DNA of 64,000 nucleotides, taken from the NCBI RefSeq assembly GCF_048128805.1, contig NC_136005.1, positions 11,098,975 to 11,162,974 on the forward strand, written 5' to 3'. Of the stretch, positions 36,701-48,647 are shown one piece after another. The stretch is from Centroberyx gerrardi. Lineage: Eukaryota > Chordata > Actinopteri > Beryciformes > Berycidae. The position numbers and the translations under genes were made by a program. The notes under the pieces are model-generated. The model did no database searches. It worked only from the letters and a program-made list of their open reading frames with translations, and had not been told where the DNA came from. How positions within the stretch are numbered: the stretch's first letter is position 1; every line of letters starts with the position of its first letter.

Positions 36701-39687
36701 CACCATCATCATCAGTATCAGGAACAGAGGGCTGTTGCCACATTTTGAAGCAGCCACAAACACGAATCATCTTAGCAAGCTCTTCTTCCCCTCGATCTGC
36801 TGCCTGTCACAACCTCTAATCTCTCTCTCTCTTACTTTCCACTCCTACCCATCTTTCTTACCTCTCCTTTCTACCCCGAACAGCTGTCTTCTACCTGTGT
36901 GTGCGTGTCTGTGTGTGTGTGTAGATATATATGAGAGGGGTGGGGGTTGTAGTGCTACTTCCTCACTTCTCACTCTCAGCTTTCAAGAATAAGGAAGCTT
37001 AAGTGGTGAGCATTGAAACAAATAACTCTCTTTCTCTATATCTATATCTATATATATCTATATATGTAGGCCTATATACACACACACACACACACACACT
37101 TTTTTCTCTCTGTATCTCCCTCCCCCTCTCTCCATCATGCTGAGAGTTAAGTATTTCTTTTCAGGTGATAAAAGATCTTCTGTTTTTCCTCAATAATCAA
37201 ACAGAAAGGACTGAAAGCAGCTTGTTTGCTCTTTCCTGTCACCCTCTCTCAAATATGCTTCAACGGTTTCAGGGGCAACAAAAGAAACAAGTAAAGATGT
37301 CGTCTCTTTTGACCCTTACTTATAGCCGCTTTATAGGCCCTCATTAGGCCAAACTGGGTAATTTGTAAGGACTGCTGGATGTGTGTTGCAAGTTTTGTGT
37401 CAATCGGACGCACAGTGTAGGAGGTAGGGCCTTTCAAAGCTTTATTTATATCACTACATCAGGCCATTTAGCATTATTTTTGTAAAAGCCAGAACAGCGC
37501 AAAGATGCATTATCCCTCCAAGTTTCGTCAAAATCAGACCAGCGGATTCATACTTGAAGATATCCTTTATATTGTTTGACAATTATCCAGTCAAACCAAT
37601 TAATCAACCATCTCCATCTTGCATCCCTCTGTATTCACCTCCACATCACAGTCACAGAGCAGCCAGATAAACTCGGCTCTCCAGCCATCTGCTCTCTTTG
37701 ATATCCAGCAGCAACAACACAGGTGTGTGTTTCCTCTCGTAAAGTGTGTGGGTGCGAGTGAGAAAGAGAAAAACAAAGACAGAGAGAGCGAGAGATACAG
37801 ATTGTGTGCATGTGACTTTTTTCCACCTCTACATGGCTTGCACTCATCTTTGCTGAGTCAGCTTCAAACCCGTTCCTCCAATGTGGTTCACAAACACCAA
37901 CTGTTTTTTAACTGTGACCAGCAGCTAGTATTAGTCACTATGTCAGTCAGTCTGTCCCAGAAATTTCTAAAAACCCCACTGCACATATAGAGCCTCTGAA
38001 CCAATACGTTTTGGTAGGACTGTTTGACTGTTGAACTCTGCAAGCACAGATTAGTTACGTTATGCTATCTGACATGGTCAATTTAAACGATAGAATTTTT
38101 CCACCGAGATACTAAGAAAAAAGTTAGACCAAAATGAATCCTTTACTTGGATAACATTGATTGATGTTGCACACAGTCAAGAAAAGGCCTAAATAACAGA
38201 TCATTGATTAGACCCATTCATGAACATCCTTATAGTGGCTGCATAATCAAACCAGGTACAGGCCAACTTTAGGCTACCGCTTATCACAACGGCCCCAACA
38301 AGGTAACCTGCACCAATCTGCTCACAGCTTATTATGAGTTATGTGCTTGTTGTTGTTTTTGAACAGATTTTCTGAACGGAAGCTTACCTTTGTAGGTCGA
38401 CAATCTCGTTACTGAGAGAGTCCAGCTCCTTGATGGCAGAGAAGTCGGCTGCCAGGTTGGCCGCGTTATTCTGGAGGCAGAGGATAATTTAGAGGTGGAT
38501 GTTAAATCACTATTGCAGTTCAAACGCCATAACAATGATGAAACCTCATCTTGGCTAAGAATTACCTTTCATCGCAGATTAATCTAGACTAGACTGTGTC
38601 AAAACTCATTTAGTGGAACTAGAGAGAACCTCGAAATGACTCATATGTTGATGAGAAATCTCGGATATTCAAGACGCGTTACAGAGTGTATGACACAACA
38701 CATTCACAGCAAAGCACAAACAAATGAATGACAGAACTACATTGATGGCGTTCACAAAAACTACACACAGCCACTGATGGAGACACAAAGGGCAGGGACG
38801 GGAGCTAGAGGAGGAGTAGTAGTAATACTGGGAGAATACTGGTAATAAGGTCCTACAGAAGCTCTGGGTCCAAAGGTTTCTTTCAAATACTTCTATTGTG
38901 CTTGATTTCGCTTTATTTTTTATGTCAAGCAGGTGCAGATTGCAACTGCATCCATTCTGCTGTACTTTAAAAAAATAAATAAAATAAAAATAAATCAAGT
39001 CAACTCAAGCCTTTGACAGAAACAAAAGTCACATCTACAGCCCAGATGTGGTGCAGTGGGTGCATCTCAAAATACTAAAAATGGCATCCTCTCCTCTTGT
39101 CTCCTTTCCTCCTAAGCATCAGTATTTGGATGAACACTATTGATGTGGTCATGGGAAAATGCAAAAGTAGATTTGATTTAGATTTGACAGAAAAGCTGGA
39201 TGAACACAAGTCAAATAGAAATATGAAGTTAGAGAAAATCAATATGAGTCACAGTAGAAGAGATGATGAGGAAAGGAAGCCTGTTTACAGTATTTGAGAT
39301 GCACCTGACTCTGTTAGCTAGCAGACTCACTCAGCAGAGTCTCCATCTAGAGGGAAATCCCGACATGTAAAGTGGACAAAGCATAATATGCAAAGAGTAG
39401 ACACAGAAGGAAAATAAACAGAGCGCCACAGAGAGAGACGGAGAAACAGCCGCAAGCTAAAAGAAAAAATCCAAACACACACAACAGAAGAGGGAAAAGA
39501 TAGGTCAAAAAACAAAAAAAGGACAGAGAAATCAAATTGTATTTTTAGCATCAAAATGACTCACATGTTTAATGTTGACCAAAACTGATGTACTAATAAT
39601 ATCAGTCAGTAATGCACCAAAATCAAGATTAAGATCACACTGAGAGTGATCATGCCAATTTGGCAGAGATAAAACTATATATATACA

Positions 39688-39750
<63 letters not shown>

Positions 39751-42700
39751 TAGATAACATGCATAAACAGGCAAAAAAGCAGCCAGTGCATGATTAAAGA
39801 GAAATAAACTTTTTTCTTCTCTTTAGCAAACACACACACACACAAAATTCCCATACACACAGCAATCGAGACGCACTTCTACTTCAGTACCATTATCAAC
39901 ATCACTGTGGTTGCATTTATAAATTATTAGGCTACCGTTACTCACTTTTATTATTACTATTACAACTATTATCATTATTACTGTGACTCTGTTGTTCTAT
40001 TTATCATCATTTTCATTCTGATTCGTGGACTTCATGTGCAGGTGCTCAGACTGTGACTCACCTGTTTGATGTTGAGTCTGTCGGAGGGCGGGATCATCTC
40101 AGGGGAGAGGCTCTGCGGAGGGTCCAGGCCTTTCGTCAGCTTCTGGTTGATCAGATGGAGCGCCAGGGCAAACTGCTCTCGGGTCAGTTTCCCAATGTCT
40201 CCAATGTCACAAAGCTCCCTGACACACACACACACATGGACACACACACACACACACACACACACATATTGCATAACAGAGTAATGATTTACACCTCAGG
40301 CAAAGACTATTTCTGACAGCCTGACTGGACATCATGTTCAGCGGTTATGGAAGCCAATACACAGACAGACAGCACAACAACAGGACAGAGGGTAATCAGC
40401 CATGCAGAGATGAAAATCCATGTGATGTGAGGATCCGGTGTGAGATTCGGTTGTCCTCGTGGTTTGTGTCAGTATGTGCTGTGATGCTGTGAAAACTGTC
40501 GATATGGCTCTGCACCAACGCCACCGAGGACTGTGCAGTTACAGCTAAAATAATACTATACTGTGATTATGATTACTAATCATGACCATTAGTCTTGATT
40601 TGAGGGACAAAATTGTTTTTATAATTTTTCCTTTTTGCATCTTAAATCAACATTCATTTTCAACTCTTGACCATTTTCAGCTCCAGTTCTAAGTGAAATT
40701 AAATGTTCTATTCTATGATCATTAATTGTGCAAACTAAAAAAAACACAATATGTGATTTAAAAGATCAACTGTGCAGCCCTAATGCCACCAATACATATT
40801 CCTGTAAATTTATTGCACTTGGTGAATAAAGAGATTCTGATTCTTAAGTCAAAACTAAAATAAATCTCCACAGGGTGGGTGAGCGACAGAATTACAGAAC
40901 GCCTCAAATGCGGGCAGAGCTACTGACGGGGGAACTTTGCCGTCCCTGCTTACCAGATGCGAGCCAGCGTGGCAGAGGGCAGCCCGGTCTTGAGGAAGAT
41001 GTCTCTGACCTCGGGTCCGGACACCAGGCCGTCCATGTCGCCGTCCGTCTTGCTGAACAGCTCATCGTACTTGGCTTTGTCTGCTGGGGACACCACCCAC
41101 TGGACAGCAAAAACAGACAGTAACTACGACGAACGGCCAACTTTCTGCTTTGTGAATATGGTTAAAATTTACGAGAGCCTACACTGACAACAAAACAGCA
41201 TTTCAACCTCAGAATTCACTTACCTTCACATTCTCTCTCGTCTCATTCTTTTGAAAAACACACTGAACTAGCCAATTTGACTTCATTTTGAGCATTTCTT
41301 GTCACCGTTTTCAAATGTTAAATATAAATTGTATAATATCGTTTTGAAATATCCAACAGCTTCTCATATACTTCGGCGCCCAGGAGCGATGGGTCTGGTA
41401 CTCACAGGGGCGGCGGCTGGCGTCGGGGCAGGAGCGGGGGCTGGTTTAGGAGGGTGGGGCATGGTTTTCGCCCCGGAGTGGGAGGAGCGACTGTCTTTGG
41501 CGGAGGGGGGCGAGGGCAACAAGGGCATCACAGGAGGCGCCGAGGGTTTTTTCCTCTTGGAGGGGGGAACCAGGGGAGGTGGCAGAGACATGGGGACAGG
41601 CTCCCCCTCCAGAGCCCTGTAGACCAGATACATGGCCTGGGGACAGGGCAAAAATCAATGATAAAAGACTGTTACCAATAACCCATCTCATGGTTATTGA
41701 GCCTTCACACTTAAAACAAGTCTCAAATTCACATTTTCCACTGGGGAATTTGTTCCATTCAGGCCTGGAGATATCATCCTCACAGCTTATAAAAGTTGCA
41801 AACATCTGGATGTTATATAAGCAGTAAACACACACACACACACACACACACACTTTGGTGTAAAATCCTTCATATCTATTCTGACAGCTAAAAGACAGAG
41901 GAAAACAGCTTTTTTGTTAACAACCCATGACAAGTTATAAATAGACACTAGTTCAATTCTGTAATATATCAAGGGCAATAGTATACAGATTTGAATATAT
42001 CAGTTTAAAAATAGCCTAAAATGAAACTAATGGCAGATTATATGTATAATGTATGGGGGTTTCTGCCTGGTAATTATCCCATTTCTTACCACAGCAAATT
42101 CGTCTCTGTCCAACATTCCATCTCTGTCGAGGTCACTGAGCTCCCACACCTTCAACACACACAAACACTTTTGCTTAGCACGCATCAATAGAAAACTATG
42201 GGCTTAAAATGAACATGTGTCCCTGAAATCCCTCAGTAACTAGCAAGCTCTCACTTCCTCTCTGATTTCATTTTCTACATCAGTGCTTTTAAATTTCACT
42301 TCTCTTTTCGTTTACTGCATTCTGTTGTTTTCCACCTATGTGTTTTGCTGTCATTTAGATTCTGTTACAAATAGAGTTTATTCTGTTATCCAACGCAGCC
42401 GTCTTTGCTTGTCATGTTGATTTCTCGTTTGTCTTTTGTTTGTTCCCTTCTTTTGTTTGTTTTGAGGTGAAGTGTGTTTTTAATAAGGCCTTTTGAGTTT
42501 TTTTAATGCCACCTGTACAAATCCGTTAACTATTCTCTTCTTGCTGCGTTTTTTTTTTGTTTTAATTTCTCACTTTGTTTTCATCTCTTTGCCTCTATGT
42601 TTTCTCACTATGTAACTAAACTAAAAGCCGTCATCTGTCTGGTTCCTCAGTCTGGGGGTCGTACCCTGCCCAGGACGTCCACTGGCAGCTTGGAGTTGAG

Positions 42701-45700
42701 CAGGACGGGCTTGACCTTGTCTCCCGTTAGTATCCCTCCCACCGGAGCCAGACTGTCGAAGATGGCGTCAAACTTCATCTTCTCCTCAGCCTGGGGAAAA
42801 AACAGATGCGCTTGTCTTTATCATGAAGCAGCTTCTGTAAAAGACTGTTCTAGGAAAGGACAAACCATACATTCACATTTTTTCCAATGTATAAATGTGC
42901 TACTGAAAAGTTTAGGAGGTAGGAGAGAAATTAAGGACCATGATCTGTGAAAATAATTGAAAATAACCATTACTATTTCGCATGGTAAGCTTCCTTTTTT
43001 AAATTTTCTAGATAGCATCAATTTATGTTTAGGAGTGGATGCTACTGACATGGCACTACCGCAGAAGTCTGTGTTGCATAATAACAGGAAAGCTTGTGAT
43101 TGCCTCACCTTGACCACCCAGGGAATGTCAATGGCCACTCCTCCTGGTAACAGCGGGCTGCTTGTGTCATGCTAGGATTACAACAATTAGTCAACCTTAG
43201 CGCAAACATGTTTTTCATCAGGCTAATTAACTACAATTTGTTATTTTCGAGTTTGAATTCACAATAAACTGTTATGTGTAAGCATTGTGGCAGTGAGCTT
43301 AAGTGAAGTCTTTTTTGGTGTTGATCCATCCATGATTTTGCTTATGGGCCTTTATTAAGACCTGTGTTAAATAAAGTTGAAAAATAATGACAAAAGCAAA
43401 AGAAAAACAATTCATTGTCCCAATACTGGCACTTCTGACTGTACAGTATGTCTGGAAGAAACTTTGAATTAACAACAGCAGCATTTAGAAATAGGATATA
43501 GATAGGATGGAGCCAGTGTTGAAATGTACAGCACAGAGACAAGTAAATTGAACTTACAAACTTGGGGGGAGGAACGGCCAGATGGAGGCTCTTGAGCGCC
43601 ACCTCCAGGCCATTCTGAGCACAGGCCACCAACCGCAACGCTATGAAGAATTGCTGAGGGGAACAGGGGTATGACAAGTGACGTCAGCCTACTGATTACA
43701 AACACTAAAAGTGATGCATCTAAAACACACAAATCTGTTATGTAGTAAATCCACAATGTATTTGTACCTGTTTGTTGAGGCACCCTTTACGCTCAGAGTC
43801 TGCCAAATCCCAGATCTACAAAGACACATATGCATTTTACATTTTAGGAATTACACTGATGCTCTACTACAAAGTGACTAACTGTATGAGTTAATATTTG
43901 TTCATCAACATGACTAGTGAAGACTAGAGAAGAGCTGCTGCTGTGCGTGTTGAGCTTACCTTCCCCAACACCAGGTCAGCCAAACCCGACCTCTTTAGGA
44001 ACAGAGCAGCATCAGCTGCTGCCACCCGCCCACTGCCAGTCGGATCAACCTGCACACACACACACAGACACAAAATACACACACACACACACACGCACAC
44101 ACACCCACACACACACACACACACCCGTTCATTAGAGCTCATTCCATTTTACAAACATCAGTGATACAGCTGTGCTGCTGGCAAAGAGACTACATTTCTT
44201 ATTGGTCATTTGCTGCGGACTGACGTAATGAAAAATGAACCGGGTATGGGTTTCAGCATTTCATTAGATGCTGTAACTGTGTTCTTCGCTCTAAAAGGAA
44301 GGTCTGTCAGTGTTAGGGAAGCAAATAAAGAACAAGTGAAAAAGTGTGAGAATTGCCCTGTGGGCTAGGAGAATCTCTGAGTCAGTTAAAATCAATACTG
44401 ATAATAAACCAAAGCGATTTTCTCAGCAGTCTGTTTGCTTGGTACTGGGTCTACACTAACCGCAACACTTAGTCCTCTTTCATGAGGCTCCCGGCTAGCT
44501 CCTCTGACAGGTTTGGCAAAGAGAACCATTATTTATTCATGGAGAAGCTTCCCTCCATTGGACACAGAGACTAGATCTGAGAGAAGAGAGATCACTGTTC
44601 ACTGCAACGTCGCCGTGGATTAACACAGATGATGCTATGCAGCATCTCTCTGAATTTCAGTATATCTCTCTCCAACCACATTTCATTCATATATCGTATT
44701 CTATGGATTTAGCTGAATTCTCTAATCCAGAGCGATTTACAGTACAATGAACAGTAGAATGAGATTAAAATTCCTAGATCGCCGACATTACAAGCAAGCA
44801 ATAGTAAGGGGTTCAAGAGTCAAAGTCACAGCATTCAGACTGTAGATGTAACAAATATTCCTGTTTGCAGAATAATACTGTATGATAGGGGGGTGTAGGT
44901 ACATTTTTTTTTTCCTTGATGGAAATTAAAAGGTAAATTCACTGCTTATACAATTACTGATATACACACTATCTAGGCAATGTGTAAGAAGTACTGTTTC
45001 TGAAAAGATAACAACATAATCTGAATAAATTAATTATGTTGTAGTAAAGAGATATTTTTGCCTACCTGCCGATAGTATTTGTCATAGATGGGATTTCCAC
45101 TGGAGAGCTGTTGGGGAAGACAAACAGTTTACTGAATTTATCAATACATTGTGAAACTATAACAGAAGCACTTGTCTCTGTCCAGATGGCCGCATTTAGG
45201 CCTAGGCATAAGAATCAACAAATCACTAAACTGACCCATAATTCTGTTCGGATACAAAATAAACCTGAGTAAATACCGGGCCTGCTTAACATGCTTTGTA
45301 ACTTCTACAGATCCAGTCTACAAGCTCAAATGATCAACAAGTGTTTGTTTGACTGCTGGCCAAGCGTGTCACCCACTGTGCCAAGGCAGCTGCCAAAAAA
45401 CAAGGCTGATCCGTTACAGATGGGGGAGGCAAAGGCACAGACTTCAACCAATATGGCAAATATCAGCATTATTTTTCATCATCGTGTTCATATCAGTGAC
45501 TAAAACAGCTGCTTGTCAAATCGCCCTGTACATTTCCCGGGTAAATACGAACACAGTGACTTTGATAACCGCTCATCCAAAAAGAACAAAGGCCAACATG
45601 TCAGTCTGTTGTGCAAAAGAGTAGCAGCCATAAGACCTGTCTGACTGTAACAGCTGGAGCCAGCATTCTAGTTTTTCCACAACATATACAGCTTGTGGAG

Positions 45701-46328
45701 GCTAGTCTGCAGGTCTGGGTAGGACGAGGCAAAGTGACGACTCCAGACATGAGAGCATTATCCTGAGTAATTCCACTTATGAGTGTATGAGAGAGGCACT
45801 CCTATCCCATGTTTCCTGGCAGTGTCATGCAAGTCCCATATTCTCTGACTAACGCAATAAGGTGTGTGTGCTGTACTGCACAGCCGCCTCGTATGAGTCA
45901 GGTTACAGAAGGTTCCTGCTGATTTGCAAGTAGACGGACCATGACTTGCTTCCTCCATCTTCATGATATAGGCTTCACTTCCTGAGGCTCTTGACGGTCA
46001 ACTAACAGAGCTACAGCAGGGTGTCCCTCCACAGACAACAGTCTATTTTGCCTTATGTCATTTCCTCCTTTCCTCCCCCCCATTTCCTCTTTTAATGCAA
46101 TTGATGGTCTGCTGCTGGACTGCACAGGAAAAGAATCTGCATTTCATTCTTCATATAACCAACATGACAATTTTCTGTTGTGCTTGCTATATGCTTTTAA
46201 ATAGATAGGTGCAGATCAGCAGGAACGTAAAGGAAGCTAATTGCGTGTATTGTGATACAACTGGGGAGTGGCCATTTTTAACCAGTGGGTAAAGGCTTTC
46301 TTTCTGGAGGCACTCTTCCTTGTTGTGC

Positions 46329-46409
<81 letters not shown>

Positions 46410-48202
46410 GAAACACAAAATCACCTCCACTGTAAAAGAAAAGCAGGAGAATGTCAAAGATCTTCTTGGATTTCAGTCCTGTTAAAGATTTACATAGCTC
46501 GGACACTGAGGGTGAGACTTGCAAGAAAAACATAGCCTATGCTCAGCCTGGTTGCCTGTCAGCTATGTCAATTGCCAATTCATAATCCGATGACTATTCA
46601 CACACACTTATCTTTCTCTGGCCAATGCCACTTTTTCTATGACACACAATAGTGTGCCTGGAACTGTTGGCGGCTGCAACACTGTGGTCATTGTACTGGC
46701 GACTCTTTAATTGAGCATTGAAAAAACACCCCTCAATCATTCTGTAGCTCGCCTATACAAAACTGCAGCAGATAGCAAGATACGGTACAGTACAGGAGTT
46801 GACAGGCCAGTCTAGTTTGCTCTAGAAATTGCTACTCCCTAATCCACCAGCAGCAAGGAAACACTAATGTAATGTTACTACTAACACCCTACAGTAGGCC
46901 TATAGTTTGAGGACACAGATTATCAGGTGGAAAAGCTTCGGCATGACAGCACATAGGCTTCAAGACTTCTTACAACATACATTACTGCCTGAAAGACCGA
47001 TGAACTCACACAACATGGCAATCTCATCACACAATATTTAGAGAACCAGCTACTTTGATTTTTTTTTAAATTGCAGCCTATGGTTGCAGCTTCAGCAATT
47101 GACTAAGCCTGAGAGGGTTTTATTTTACAAGTAGTCCATTTATGAACCCATCTGTGAGAGCTAATGATGGCAATACTGCTGGGTTCAGACTGTTAGGTTA
47201 TTAGCAGACAGCTCTTTTCTGTTGTCAGAGGTAACAGTGGCTCGGGTAACAAGTCGAGGACTGTAACCTAGTTATCAGACCTGGGTGCTTCCAACTAAAT
47301 AAGATAGTTGGTTTGCACAGTACAAAAACTAACTTCCACATACTGCATTTAACTTAGCTAACGTTAGCAATATTTTGTGACTACAGAAGGGCAGTCCACC
47401 CAAGTGCACTTCCTCTTACTAGGAGCAAAACAGCTAACTGTTAACACAAGCATCTTATTCTCTCTGTTTTAGATGGGCAGTTGGACACAGGGCAAACCTC
47501 GCAGGCAACCATAGCAAACAAGGCTAACGTTAGTTGATTTCCAAAGGTCATGGGCAGCACACTAACCCACTCTGTGAAGCTCTTCTAATAATAGCAATAA
47601 ATATACTGGTTACTGAGCCTAACCATCTAGCAAGCTAAATAAGCAGCGATGAGAATCTCAACATAGACTGTATAACCTATGAAGCCAGTAACTAATATTT
47701 GTGGCAGCGAGCAATAGCAATGGCTCTAGCAAAGAAATTTTGACAGTGGAGCCACAACAAAACAACACATGGGAGCTCGTATAACATCCCTCTGACCAGG
47801 ACCAACTAGCCTGCAGCAAACTAAGGCAGTACAAAATAGGATTATTTACATCCCCAATCGACTCGAAACCGTACAACGTTTGCTTGGCATTAGTTTGCTA
47901 AAGCAGCTCTAAAACAGCCCCATACTGCACACAAACTAGCACTTAGCTAGCAGGCTAGCTAGCTAGCTACGCCCTTACGCAGTCCCCAAAGAGATTAGGC
48001 AGAAACTTTTCCCAGTCAGAGCAGGACAAAACTTCCAAAAAGAAGGACAAGGATCGCCGTACGCCCGCGTTTTCGCCTACCGAAATTAACTAACATTATT
48101 GAAATGTTTATGAGTAGTAGATAGAGGCTAGAAAACATTTCTGGTCGTTAGATTTGAGTTGTAAGACAGTGTTACCTGAGTAAGAGACAGAGTGGCAGCC
48201 AT
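22970..48202 (-). CDS. eps15: eps15, epidermal growth factor receptor pathway substrate 15 (complete, 25 exons)
   Basis: Endocytic scaffold of clathrin-coated pits; it binds NPF proteins, AP-2 and ubiquitinated cargo. Coding exons: 48176-48202, 45066-45107, 43960-44049, 43768-43815, 43558-43653, 43109-43171, 42665-42790, 42090-42149, 41406-41636, 40954-41099, 40062-40218, 38388-38470, 35002-35074, 33409-33570, 31855-32052, 31105-31530, 30605-30685, 30029-30167, 29689-29733, 29114-29514, 28565-28634, 28336-28406, 27397-27532, 26868-27076, 22970-23110. They total 3321 nt, 1106 aa, all in phase. Order: three EH domains, coiled coil, acidic segment, 17 DPF motifs, proline-rich PPALPPK segment, two ubiquitin-interacting motifs. 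The start MAATLSLTQ and the ending LSKSELS fit EPS15 better than EPS15L1. Mammalian EPS15 is about 900 aa; the extra length is in the EH2-EH3 linker, the acidic exon and the DPF region. An in-frame ATG also exists upstream at 48349. Confidence 0.95.
23111..26867 (-). other. eps15 intron 24
   Basis: No further exon was recognised. Contains CA repeats just after exon 25 (23119-23145 and 23210-23228), the GA tract at 24620-24770, and GGATGGATAGAT tetramers at 24855-24885. Confidence 0.6.
24620..24770. repeat. Long (GA)n tract, about 150 bp
   Basis: Nearly pure GA with short GACAGATA, GGGGG and AAAG interruptions; all purine on the plus strand apart from a few bases. Confidence 0.95.
26868..30167 (-). 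other. eps15: eps15 exons 18-24: DPF-repeat, AP-2-binding region
   Basis: Residues 704-1060. Seventeen DPF tripeptides are spread over exons 18-24, for example [18 protein letters not shown] and [14 protein letters not shown], plus one DLF. They bind the AP-2 alpha-ear in this family. [17 protein letters not shown] and [14 protein letters not shown] match EPS15. Exon 24 includes a run of about nine Ser codons, all TCC, from a GGA repeat on the plus strand. Confidence 0.9.
26968..26994. repeat. (GGA)n coding trinucleotide repeat in eps15 exon 24
   Basis: Nine GGA units, read on the minus strand as consecutive TCC serine codons. Confidence 0.8.
30196..30450 (+). mobile_element. tRNA-derived SINE in eps15 intron 17
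   Basis: The tRNA-like head has GCGGGCTTTTGACTGG and a B-box-like CAGGTTTAAATCC. A central block includes CTCCCTCACTCTGTGTCTA, and the 3' end CTTGCCTGGTTAAATAAGAG with TTAAATAT is the common tail of fish SINEs. Orientation is opposite to eps15. It starts about 28 bp from exon 18, close to its splice acceptor. Confidence 0.65.
30605..31530 (-). other. eps15: eps15 exons 16-17: acidic segment
   Basis: Residues 535-703. Exon 16 (142 codons) carries [16 protein letters not shown], two DLF motifs that could engage adaptor appendages, and then a Glu-rich run (about 45 percent acidic). Little conserved beyond fish as far as I can judge. LSSFTKP-like and [12 protein letters not shown] segments are more ordered. 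Confidence 0.75.
33603..33634. repeat. (GT)n microsatellite
   Basis: Short GT run about 40 bp upstream of eps15 exon 14 on the transcribed strand, close to the acceptor. Confidence 0.8.
34170..34189. repeat. Homopolymer G run (20 bp)
   Basis: Twenty consecutive G on the plus strand, then TGCGGGGGG. A quadruplex-prone tract and a likely place for length errors. Confidence 0.85.
35182..35211. repeat. (CACCTC)n hexamer repeat
   Basis: Four to five units in eps15 intron 12, producing a spurious Gly/Glu-Val-rich open frame. Confidence 0.8.
35505..35580. repeat. 30-bp purine-rich tandem repeat
   Basis: The units at 35521-35550 and 35551-35580 are identical except at the last two bases, with a partial unit before. 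Each is built of GGGA and GGAT words. Confidence 0.8.
35702..35932. mobile_element. MITE with AGGRCTGCAYRATTA ends (copy 1)
   Basis: Left end AGGACTGCATAATTAG; the right end read in reverse is AGAGCTGCACGATTATG. The interior carries TAATCATGATTAAT-like words. No coding capacity. A related copy is at 40527-40781, and a single related end lies near 36304-36340. Confidence 0.6.
37040..37100. repeat. (TATATC)n and (CA)n compound microsatellite
   Basis: TATATC units run into a CA repeat. Confidence 0.75.
39675..39745. repeat. (TA)n microsatellite
   Basis: About 70 bp of alternating TA with one CAG interruption near the left end; able to extrude as a cruciform. Confidence 0.92.
40220..40266. repeat. 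(CA)n beginning at the eps15 exon 11 acceptor
   Basis: CA repeat with one GGA interruption, starting within 5 bp of the exon 11 border (40218). The acceptor therefore uses a GT-rich tract, on the minus strand, in place of a normal pyrimidine tract. Confidence 0.85.
40527..40781. mobile_element. MITE with AGGRCTGYRCAGTT ends (copy 2)
   Basis: Left end AGGACTGTGCAGTTACAG; right end read in reverse AGGGCTGCACAGTTGATC. Related to the copy at 35702-35932. In eps15 intron 10. Confidence 0.6.
41406..42790 (-). other. eps15: eps15 exons 7-9: EH domain 2 and extended Pro/Ala linker
   Basis: Residues about 123-261. VWELSD places the pocket Trp at residue 166, followed by an EF-hand-like loop [13 protein letters not shown]. 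After [15 protein letters not shown] the exon runs on into a low-complexity Pro/Ala-rich linker ending [13 protein letters not shown]. This linker is much longer than in human EPS15, where EH3 follows almost at once. Confidence 0.88.
41827..41853. repeat. (CA)n microsatellite
   Basis: CA repeat in eps15 intron 8. Confidence 0.85.
43558..45107 (-). other. eps15: eps15 exons 2-5: EH domain 1
   Basis: Residues about 10-101. Signature pieces are [11 protein letters not shown], the helix [17 protein letters not shown], and IWDLAD with the NPF-pocket Trp at residue 55. [17 protein letters not shown] closes the domain. EH1 of this family is the least strict about calcium binding. Confidence 0.9.
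44050..44124. repeat. (CA)n adjoining the eps15 exon 3 acceptor
   Basis: Interrupted CA repeat (GACA, AAAATA, CG and CCA breaks) beginning right at the exon 3 border (44049). The minus-strand acceptor therefore reads GTGTGTGCAG instead of a T/C tract. Confidence 0.85.
45108..48175 (-). other. eps15 intron 1
   Basis: No exon was recognised. Holds the 76-bp CA repeat and, toward exon 1, several GCTAGC and GCTAACGTTA words (47340-47960). Confidence 0.55.
46332..46407. repeat. (CA)n microsatellite, 76 bp
   Basis: Uninterrupted CA in eps15 intron 1; source of poly-His-Thr and poly-Cys-Val frames. Confidence 0.95.
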
Positions 48203-48641
48203 AGTGTTTCTGTTCCCACTGCTTTCATTCTGCGCTGCTGCCAGACTCACACAGGGGCCGCTACAAAACCTGGCGCTGGACTTTAAACAGGAACCATGGA
48301 AATCCATGACTGGAATGCAGACAGTCTGTCTACGGTGGACTTTACTCATAACTGTTTAGATATTATTTAGTTTGAAATATATTCTGCCATGTAGTATCCC
48401 TACAGCCAAAACAGAACATATGGCTAAAAACTATAAATTAACCAATGAGGAGCGTGAGAAATGTGAACAGGAAAAAAGCTAAATCCTACTTAGAAATATA
48501 GTAAAATGCCCTAAGGGCCTGTAGTGACCATGTAAAGTTTATGTAGTCTGCAATGCAGCCAAAGTAAATAACAGTCCCACTGTAATATAACAAAAGACAT
48601 CTCATAGAGAAAGGACTTCTACTCATTTCCTTCTGGTTGTA

Positions 48642-48647
48642 TTTATT
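48642..48647 (-). terminator. Polyadenylation signal AATAAA, probable calreticulin 3' end
   Basis: AATAAA on the minus strand 1.2 kb after the calreticulin stop. It leaves only about 300 bp before the in-frame ATG region of eps15, so the two genes are closely packed head to tail. Confidence 0.5.

Larger units (their letters stand above)
31855..38470 (-). other. eps15: eps15 exons 12-15: central coiled coil
   Basis: Residues about 363-534, heptad-rich and Glu/Gln-rich ([50 protein letters not shown]). In the family this segment drives dimerisation and binding to intersectin. Exon lengths are 83, 73, 162 and 198 nt, continuous in frame. Confidence 0.88.
40062..41099 (-). other. eps15: eps15 exons 10-11: EH domain 3
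   Basis: Residues 262-362. [20 protein letters not shown] begins the domain. The pocket Trp (residue 310) is split by the intron, TG in exon 10 and G in exon 11. The domain ends with [16 protein letters not shown], characteristic of EPS15. Confidence 0.9.

Noticed and set aside
46285-46535. His-Thr and Cys-Val-rich open frames over CA repeats (also near 11.4, 44.0 and 40.2 kb)
   Set aside because: CA/TG microsatellites give these frames by chance.
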